64,000 bases of DNA, taken from positions 164,577 through 228,576 of the forward strand of contig NZ_JBNPOJ010000001.1 in NCBI RefSeq assembly GCF_050315115.1, in the 5' to 3' direction. Below, piece after piece: positions 59,829 through 64,000 of this stretch. The notes under the pieces are model-generated. The model ran no database searches and had not been told where the DNA came from. It saw nothing but the letters and a program-made list of their open reading frames with translations. Made by a program: the position numbers and the translations under genes. The number at the start of each line of letters is the position of its first letter. Position 1 is the first letter of the stretch. This stretch comes from Peptoniphilus_A sp022767005 (lineage in GTDB: Bacteria; Bacillota; Clostridia; Tissierellales; Peptoniphilaceae).

Positions 59829-60634
59829 GCTAACCTCCTATTTTTTAATTTGTCTTGGTTAAGTGAAATCGTAAATTTACCTGCGCTTTGCTTTATCCTG
59901 CTTCCCAAACTTTCGTCAATTTTTAAAATATCTTCAATGGTTAATTCGCTTGATATTACTGTTTTTAACTTGTTTAGGTATCTAAAGTTAATTAGCTCCC
60001 AAGTTTTATCAATGTCTGGTGAGGTTAAATTTGGCAATTCATTTTGTCCTTTAGGTTTTTTAAAAAGGTCGTCTATATACAAGCAATCTACACGCTTTAG
60101 TTTTTCAATAATTGTGTTATCTTCAAAATCTTTTAGCTTGTTTATGTCTTCGTTCCAAATCATGTATTTGACTCTTATGTGATTTCTTGATTGATAATTT
60201 AAAATGGCACTGCATATATGTGTTTTGCCTGTACCACTTTGACCGCCAATAAAGAACCAATCTTTGCCCTTTGCATTTTCTTCGGCAAGATTTTTTATAT
60301 TTTTTTGCCAATCTTCTCTTGCTATAAAGTTTTCAAAGGTCTTTTCTAGTAGCGGCTGTATTCCGCTATTTTTAGCCTTTATGCTTTCTCTTTTATAGCT
60401 TAAACATTCGCATTCTTTTAAAACCATATAGCATCTGATGTCATTGCCATTTACGTCCTTTTCGCCTACAACTTCTGCTATGTATCCTCTCCCTTTGCAT
60501 TTAGGGCAATTAGTTTCATTGCCAGTAGTGCTGTTGTATATCTCCATTTCGTCTAAAGATATAGCTTTAGTTTTTGTGAATTGACTTACTTTTGAATTTA
60601 TGATTTTTTTTGTTTTGTCAAAATACGTATCCAT
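59825..60634 (-). CDS. DnaC-like helicase loader
   Basis: 269 residues from an ATG at 60634, which has AAGGAG 10 bases upstream. A zinc-like segment CPKCKGRGYI and CECLSY (about 35-80), Walker A GQSGTGKTH (about 136-144), Walker B VDCLYIDDLFK and sensor-type TVISSELTIEDILKIDESLG, SRIKQSAG. The DnaC/DnaI type AAA+ ATPase loads the replicative helicase. It overlaps the initiator by 17 bases. Confidence 0.9.
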   Translation of the reverse strand: MDTYFDKTKKIINSKVSQFTKTKAISLDEMEIYNSTTGNETNCPKCKGRGYIAEVVGEKDVNGNDIRCYMVLKECECLSYKRESIKAKNSGIQPLLEKTFENFIAREDWQKNIKNLAEENAKGKDWFFIGGQSGTGKTHICSAILNYQSRNHIRVKYMIWNEDINKLKDFEDNTIIEKLKRVDCLYIDDLFKKPKGQNELPNLTSPDIDKTWELINFRYLNKLKTVISSELTIEDILKIDESLGSRIKQSAGKFTISLNQDKLKNRRLA

Positions 60635-61490
60635 ATTTTGCATTCTCCTTCATCGACTTTTTGCGTTGATAAGGATGATCTTTAGGTAATTCATAGAAAC
60701 TCTGCCAGCCTTTTTCGATTGACTGGTTTATAATTTCTATTTGTTCTTCTCTGTCTGTGGACAGTTCTTTTAAGGCTCGTATATTTAGTTTTAAGGCTCG
60801 TGCTGTCAGTGGTTTTTTTAACTTGCTCCTTGCCTTATAAAATTCTTTTAAGGCGTCTATTAAGTCAATGTCTTCTCCTGCGAAGTCCTTAATAACTTTT
60901 TTTATGCTTTTATCTTTGCTTATAGAGTTTATAATCCTATTTGCTTTTTCTTGTGGTGTATCTTCTTTAGATTCTATGTTGTCTGATATTTTATTTTCAG
61001 ATTCCACCTCCCCATTTTCCCCTTGGGGGGATATAGGGGGGTAATTATTATTAAATGTATTATTATATTTATTATTCTCTGCGAAGTTTTCTTCACTAGG
61101 GTCGGAAGATTTCTTCACTACCCTCATGAAGTTTTCTTCACTAGGGTCGGAAGTTTCTTTCACTACCTCTGGAAGTTTTTCTCTATAGGTATTGGGTGAA
61201 TTGTTTAAATATATATATCTGCATTTAATATTTTTTGAGCCTTCTTCGTAAATATTTTTTGTATAAATATATCCTTGTTCTTCTAAGTTTTTTATCCACG
61301 CTGAAATACTTCTTTTGCTAACTCCATATAACTCAGCAAAATAACTATTAGTCGCCCAGCAATATCCCTTTTCATTTGTCAATGCTGTTATTTCTGCGTA
61401 TAATAATTTTGCATTTGCTGTTAAATTTTTATCATACCTCACATCAGCAGGTATTATTGCATAATAACTTTTGTTAATTTGTTCTTCCAT
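60618..61490 (-). CDS. replication initiator with HTH (DnaD-like)
   Basis: 290 residues from the ATG at 61490 behind AAGGAG. The N-terminus YYAIIPADVRYDKNLTANAK, LLYAEITALTNEKGYCWATN and GVSKRSISAWIKNLEEQGYI form a winged HTH as in phage replisome organizers. The middle has a duplicated SDPSEENF segment. The C-terminal helix part (KKPLTARALKLNIRALKELS) is common in these proteins. Its gene contains a candidate replication origin. Confidence 0.82.
   Translation of the reverse strand: MEEQINKSYYAIIPADVRYDKNLTANAKLLYAEITALTNEKGYCWATNSYFAELYGVSKRSISAWIKNLEEQGYIYTKNIYEEGSKNIKCRYIYLNNSPNTYREKLPEVVKETSDPSEENFMRVVKKSSDPSEENFAENNKYNNTFNNNYPPISPQGENGEVESENKISDNIESKEDTPQEKANRIINSISKDKSIKKVIKDFAGEDIDLIDALKEFYKARSKLKKPLTARALKLNIRALKELSTDREEQIEIINQSIEKGWQSFYELPKDHPYQRKKSMKENAKYGYVF
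61021..61185. repeat. candidate phage replication origin in the initiator gene
   Basis: A 26-base sequence (GAAGTTTTCTTCACTAGGGT then CGGAAG) occurs at 61083-61108 and 61128-61153, a 45-base period, with a partial third copy near 61172. It is next to a very AT-rich stretch at about 61040-61078. Repeats plus AT-rich DNA in an initiator gene are the known design of lambda- and SPP1-like origins. Confidence 0.5.
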
Positions 61491-61501
61491 TATTTTCTCC
61501 T

Positions 61502-62230
61502 TTACCAACTAGCTACTATATTCTTAACTGCTTCAGCTTGTTCTGCGTTTAGTCCTTCCAATCTTTCAACTCCATATTCTTGTTTCAACCAATTTACAAA
61601 AGTTTCTGATTGTATATGTTTAACTTTTAATAATTGTGCTATTTCTACTCTATGTTGGTCTAATTGGTTTTTGTTTGGGTTGTTTGTATTGTTTTTATTA
61701 GCCACAGTTTGTTTTCCTTGGGCTTTTCTTCCGTATGAATATCTTTGGTTGCCTTGACCATCTACTATTGTTAAATAGGCAATCTCGCACTCATTGTTGT
61801 ATTCAATTTCTTTTACATAAAATTTTGACCTAGTTTGAAATTTGCCTTTATTTTGTGTAACTTCCCCTTGCATTGGTGTAATAAATATTGATGGAGCAGA
61901 ATAAAGTTCTCTTCCAATTCCTATATTTGTACAAGCTCTTTTAAAGGAATCTGAAGCTTCTCCTTTTTCAGCTTGGGTATAGCTTGGTATTCCCACATCT
62001 TGTTTAGATATCCATTGCTTTTTATCTTCATCGTAAACGCTTACTGTACAAAACAAATTATTGTTAACTACATTATGTGTTCTTTGCCAATTCATAGGTC
62101 CAAAGGTTTCATCAAGGATCTTCATATCGACTCTTGCGTCCTTATATAGAAGGACGCTTATATAATTTGATTTTATCATTTGTACTCGTACATCAATTTC
62201 ATTAGGTTTCAACAATCTTATTTTTTTCAT
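61502..62230 (-). CDS. Rad52-like single-strand annealing protein
   Basis: 242 residues from the ATG at 62230 (GAGGTGG ahead). KSNYISVLLYKDARVDMKIL, TFGPMNWQRTHNVVNNNLFC, GEASDSFKRACTNIGIGREL and YSAPSIFI match the phage Rad52/22 group of annealing proteins that recombine phage DNA with SSB. The C-terminus has an asparagine-rich linker and a short helical end. No exonuclease partner is next to it in the window. Confidence 0.85.
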   Translation of the reverse strand: MKKIRLLKPNEIDVRVQMIKSNYISVLLYKDARVDMKILDETFGPMNWQRTHNVVNNNLFCTVSVYDEDKKQWISKQDVGIPSYTQAEKGEASDSFKRACTNIGIGRELYSAPSIFITPMQGEVTQNKGKFQTRSKFYVKEIEYNNECEIAYLTIVDGQGNQRYSYGRKAQGKQTVANKNNTNNPNKNQLDQHRVEIAQLLKVKHIQSETFVNWLKQEYGVERLEGLNAEQAEAVKNIVASW

Positions 62231-62305
62231 AATCCACCTCAATACTTAACATTAAAGTTCTTATATTCTGTGATTTTTATGCCTTCAATGATTTCTCCAT
62301 TTTCA

Positions 62306-62416
62306 TCAACTACAGCATCTCCTGTAGCTATATCCCTCAAAACTGTTATAGTTCTTTTTTTCTACCTTCAACCTACTTTGAATGTTTTGTAATTTTTGAA
62401 AAATTGTATTAGCCAT
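62306..62416 (-). pseudogene. 5' remnant of an erf-type recombinase gene
   Basis: From an ATG at 62416 behind GAGGAG a 36-codon frame reads ANTIFQKLQNIQSRLKVEKK, then NYNSFEGYSYR and stops. This resembles the N-terminus of ERF-type recombinases (KLQxIQxxLKxxKxxYNSFxxYxYR). A second frame follows to TGA at the Rad52 ribosome site (TGDAVVDENGEIIEGIKITE). It looks like the junction of a module exchange. Confidence 0.5.
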
Positions 62417-62426
62417 TTCCTGCTCC

Positions 62427-62906
62427 TCACTTAACTCTTAAACTTTCAGTTTGTATTAATTCTGCGTAGTCTGCTTCCAGTCCTTCTGTAATTGCCTTTT
62501 TTAGCTTATCCTTTAAAACTTTTCTGTCGTATTCTACGTATTCTTCTGGCACCTTTTCTTCGTCTAAAATCTTTATTGAAGCTCTATTCTTTTGAATGCT
62601 GAAACTGAATAAGTCGGTCTTAAATTTCCTTTTGTCAGTTGCTATCATTGTTTTTTGTAAATATTTCTTTAGGTTGTCTATCCTGTTTTCTATGCTCTTT
62701 CTTCTTTTATAAATTCTTTCTTCTTCCGCCTTGCAAATATCTTTTTGACCTTCCAGACCCTTCATCAGCTTTGCTATGTTGTCCGCCTTAATCTCTATTT
62801 TTTCGTCTATGTCTTCCAGAGCTTGCTGCACTTGTTCGTCCTCTAGGTCTAGGTCCATCAAATTTGTATAAAGTTCCGTTAATTCGTAAAGTGTGAAATT
62901 TTCCAT
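62427..62906 (-). CDS. Siphovirus Gp157-like protein
   Basis: 159 residues from ATG 62906 behind AAGGAGG. FTLYELTELYTNLMDLDLED and IEIKADNIAKLMKGLEGQKD, with RRKSIENRIDNLKKYLQKTM and FSIQKNRASIKILDEEKVPE, are characteristic of Gp157, a coiled-coil family linked to phage resistance/recombination functions. Placed ahead of the annealing protein as usual. Confidence 0.88.
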   Translation of the reverse strand: MENFTLYELTELYTNLMDLDLEDEQVQQALEDIDEKIEIKADNIAKLMKGLEGQKDICKAEEERIYKRRKSIENRIDNLKKYLQKTMIATDKRKFKTDLFSFSIQKNRASIKILDEEKVPEEYVEYDRKVLKDKLKKAITEGLEADYAELIQTESLRVK

Positions 62907-62916
62907 TTTATCCTCC

Positions 62917-63168
62917 TTAAAGGTTATATATTTCAATTAATTCTTCTATATTCTTTTCTAATTCTTCAGTAACTCTTTGTGCTACATACTCTTGGTCGTA
63001 ATCAAATACATTGCTAATACTTGAACTAATTAAGCTTTTTATTCTTTCCTTTTTATAGTTTTCAATAGCTTCTTCTTCCGTTTTATATAGGTTTTCACCA
63101 TCTATGGTATAAGCTTTAGTTTCTCTTAAATTTCCGTCTATAAATTCTTTATAATTATTAAATTTCAT
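62917..63168 (-). CDS. small unknown early phage protein
   Basis: 83 residues: KFNNYKEFIDGNLRETKAYT, EEAIENYKKERIKSLISSSI and QRVTEELEKNIEELIEIYNL. Helical, acidic C-terminus. Not recognised. Overlaps the previous gene by 4 bases. Confidence 0.65.
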   Translation of the reverse strand: MKFNNYKEFIDGNLRETKAYTIDGENLYKTEEEAIENYKKERIKSLISSSISNVFDYDQEYVAQRVTEELEKNIEELIEIYNL

Positions 63169-63350
63169 ACTATTACTCCCTTAATCACTTTTTCTATATT
63201 CTTTTCTTCTAACTCCAACTGTGTAATCTTTGACCTAATGTCTGCCATATTGATGCCTATCTCATTTTTCAATTGAGGGTCGCAACATTTGTAGTAAAGA
63301 TACTCGGCTTCTTTCCATTCGCCTTTTAAAATTATTAATGAATCCTTCAT
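63165..63350 (-). CDS. small unknown early phage protein
   Basis: 61 residues from the ATG at 63350 (GGAG 7 bases ahead): KDSLIILKGEWKEAEYLYYK then CCDPQLKNEIGINMADIRSK and a helical end. Two adjacent Cys. Not recognised. Confidence 0.6.
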   Translation of the reverse strand: MKDSLIILKGEWKEAEYLYYKCCDPQLKNEIGINMADIRSKITQLELEEKNIEKVIKGVIV

Positions 63351-63376
63351 TTCTAACTCCAAATTTCTATAATCTG

Positions 63377-63457
63377 TGATATAATAAGAGCAAATAAATA
63401 TTTTTTTAATTGTTTAGTCCTGTTGTTTAGTCGCTGCAGGACTTTTTTATTTGCTCT
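63377..63457 (+). ncRNA. candidate small RNA with nested hairpins
   Basis: An extended -10 box TGATATAAT (63377-63385) is followed by two nested inverted repeats: outer AGAGCAAATAAA (63387-63398) with TTTATTTGCTCT (63446-63457), inner AGTCCTG (63416-63422) with CAGGACT (63437-63443) followed by TTTTTT. The inner hairpin and T-run form a plus-strand terminator, so a transcript of about 60 nt is possible. It lies between two early phage genes of the opposite strand. Confidence 0.45.
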
Positions 63458-63464
63458 ATTCAAA

Positions 63465-63743
63465 TTAATCATTCCTTATTTGGTCTCTGTATTTTATGGT
63501 TTGATGTATAACATCTCTTGTGCAAGCTGATATACTGTCCATCCTAACGTTAATTAATAACTTTGGTAAATACTCATTGTTAAATTCAACTTCAAAGTAT
63601 TCTTCCTTTTCGTGATAATCAATTGTTTTTACATCTTCATATAAAAGATCTTCAATAATTCTTTGATAGAACTCTATACTCGCCTTCCTTGGACCTGCTA
63701 TATCAAATAAACCAAACTGTGATTCTAATTTGTTAGATAACAT
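63465..63743 (-). CDS. small unknown early phage protein
   Basis: 92 residues: LSNKLESQFGLFDIAGPRKA, DVKTIDYHEKEEYFEVEFNN and YLPKLLINVRMDSISACTRD with VIHQTIKYRDQIRND at the end. Not recognised. AGGAGGC ribosome site. Confidence 0.65.
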   Translation of the reverse strand: MLSNKLESQFGLFDIAGPRKASIEFYQRIIEDLLYEDVKTIDYHEKEEYFEVEFNNEYLPKLLINVRMDSISACTRDVIHQTIKYRDQIRND

Positions 63744-63752
63744 TTTTGCCTC

Positions 63753-63932
63753 CTAAAATAAACTAACTAAAAAACTAAAAAACTTGTCAATTACTGTTGT
63801 CCCTGCATATAAAATGTAAAATATTAATTTAATTCCAAAGCTAACAGCCAAGTAACCAAGAATAAATAGAATAGTAATCCCTATAAACCTTCGTATATTT
63901 ATAGGTATCTTGTACCAGTTAAAAGTCTTCAT
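63753..63932 (-). CDS. small two-helix membrane protein of the phage early region
   Basis: 59 residues from the ATG at 63932 behind GAGGTGG. Basic start (KTFNWYKIPINIRRF) and two hydrophobic stretches (IGITILFILGYLAVSFGIKL; IFYILYAGTTVIDKFFSFLV). Could be a superinfection-exclusion type membrane protein, but nothing specific supports that. Confidence 0.6.
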   Translation of the reverse strand: MKTFNWYKIPINIRRFIGITILFILGYLAVSFGIKLIFYILYAGTTVIDKFFSFLVSLF

Positions 63933-64000
63933 TTTCAACCACCTCGTATAATAATGTTGTAGTTAAAAAACTACATTTTCTTTTCTATCCCATACTCATT

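Noticed and set aside
1..64000. CRISPR array, tRNA or rRNA genes
   Set aside because: No regularly spaced direct repeats were seen; the only multi-copy short repeats are the origin-like pair and fibre repeats. No CCA-ending cloverleaf or rRNA core sequence was recognised.
63958..64000. End of a further phage gene at the right edge
   Set aside because: The last ~40 bases contain a small GTAGTT/AACTAC hairpin and a possible stop on the minus strand, but too little sequence is present to support a frame.

Overview
The window is AT-rich DNA from a low-GC Gram-positive anaerobe. Gene content (DUF3793 beside a flavodoxin, a dnaG-rpoD block with glyQ/glyS, recO-era-cdd-dgk-ybeY-phoH, floA-nfeD) and frequent TTG/GTG starts behind strong GGAGG sites fit Tissierellia/Clostridia, perhaps Peptoniphilaceae; that placement is an inference from gene content only.

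Region 1 (1-7.25 kb) holds scattered single genes: a partial GNAT acetyltransferase, the glutamate:sodium symporter gltS, a DUF3793 gene with a flavodoxin, a dicarboxylate/amino-acid symporter, an EXLDI-family gene, a secreted NlpC/P60 peptidase and the RNase P RNA. Region 2 (7.27-21.2 kb) is one tightly packed minus-strand run of 15 genes, phoH to the nif3-like gene, covering replication (dnaG), transcription (rpoD), translation (glyQ, glyS, era, ybeY, trmK), repair (recO) and nucleotide metabolism (cdd, dgt). Region 3 (21.3-23.6 kb) is the nfeD-floA membrane-domain operon.

Region 4 (23.7-26.6 kb) is decayed mobile DNA: fragments of a phage toxin/immunity pair, a small HTH regulator with a frameshift, and a serine recombinase that lacks its catalytic domain and carries an in-frame stop.

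Region 5 (26.7-64 kb, open on the right) is a prophage with nearly all genes on the minus strand, so phage order runs right to left: small early genes, Gp157-like protein, Rad52-like annealing protein, replication initiator and DnaC-like loader, HNH and DUF1064 nucleases, SSB, methyltransferase, a late-activator-like protein, an ImmA/PIN-type pair, terminase, portal, MuF head protein, capsid, a PBSX/Xkd-type contractile tail, fibres, and lysis. Integrase and repressor are not in the window.

The most notable content is in the prophage. (i) The MuF head protein is split by a LAGLIDADG intein at its conserved PPFHxNC motif, ends in a nuclease-toxin-like domain, and is followed by an overlapping small gene that fits an immunity protein. 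(ii) The tail chaperone has a complete -1 frameshift signal: slippery AAAAAAC, 7-nt spacer, 9-bp stem, and a 58-codon downstream frame ending in ATGA overlap with the tape-measure gene. (iii) A type I toxin-antitoxin cassette with a 27-residue hydrophobic peptide and a fully antisense RNA, too short for ordinary ORF calling, lies beside HicAB. (iv) In all, five toxin-like modules lie in one prophage: HicAB, YefM-YoeB, ImmA-like/PIN, the type I pair and MuF/immunity. Several have their own promoters, operators and terminators inside or beside the late operon.
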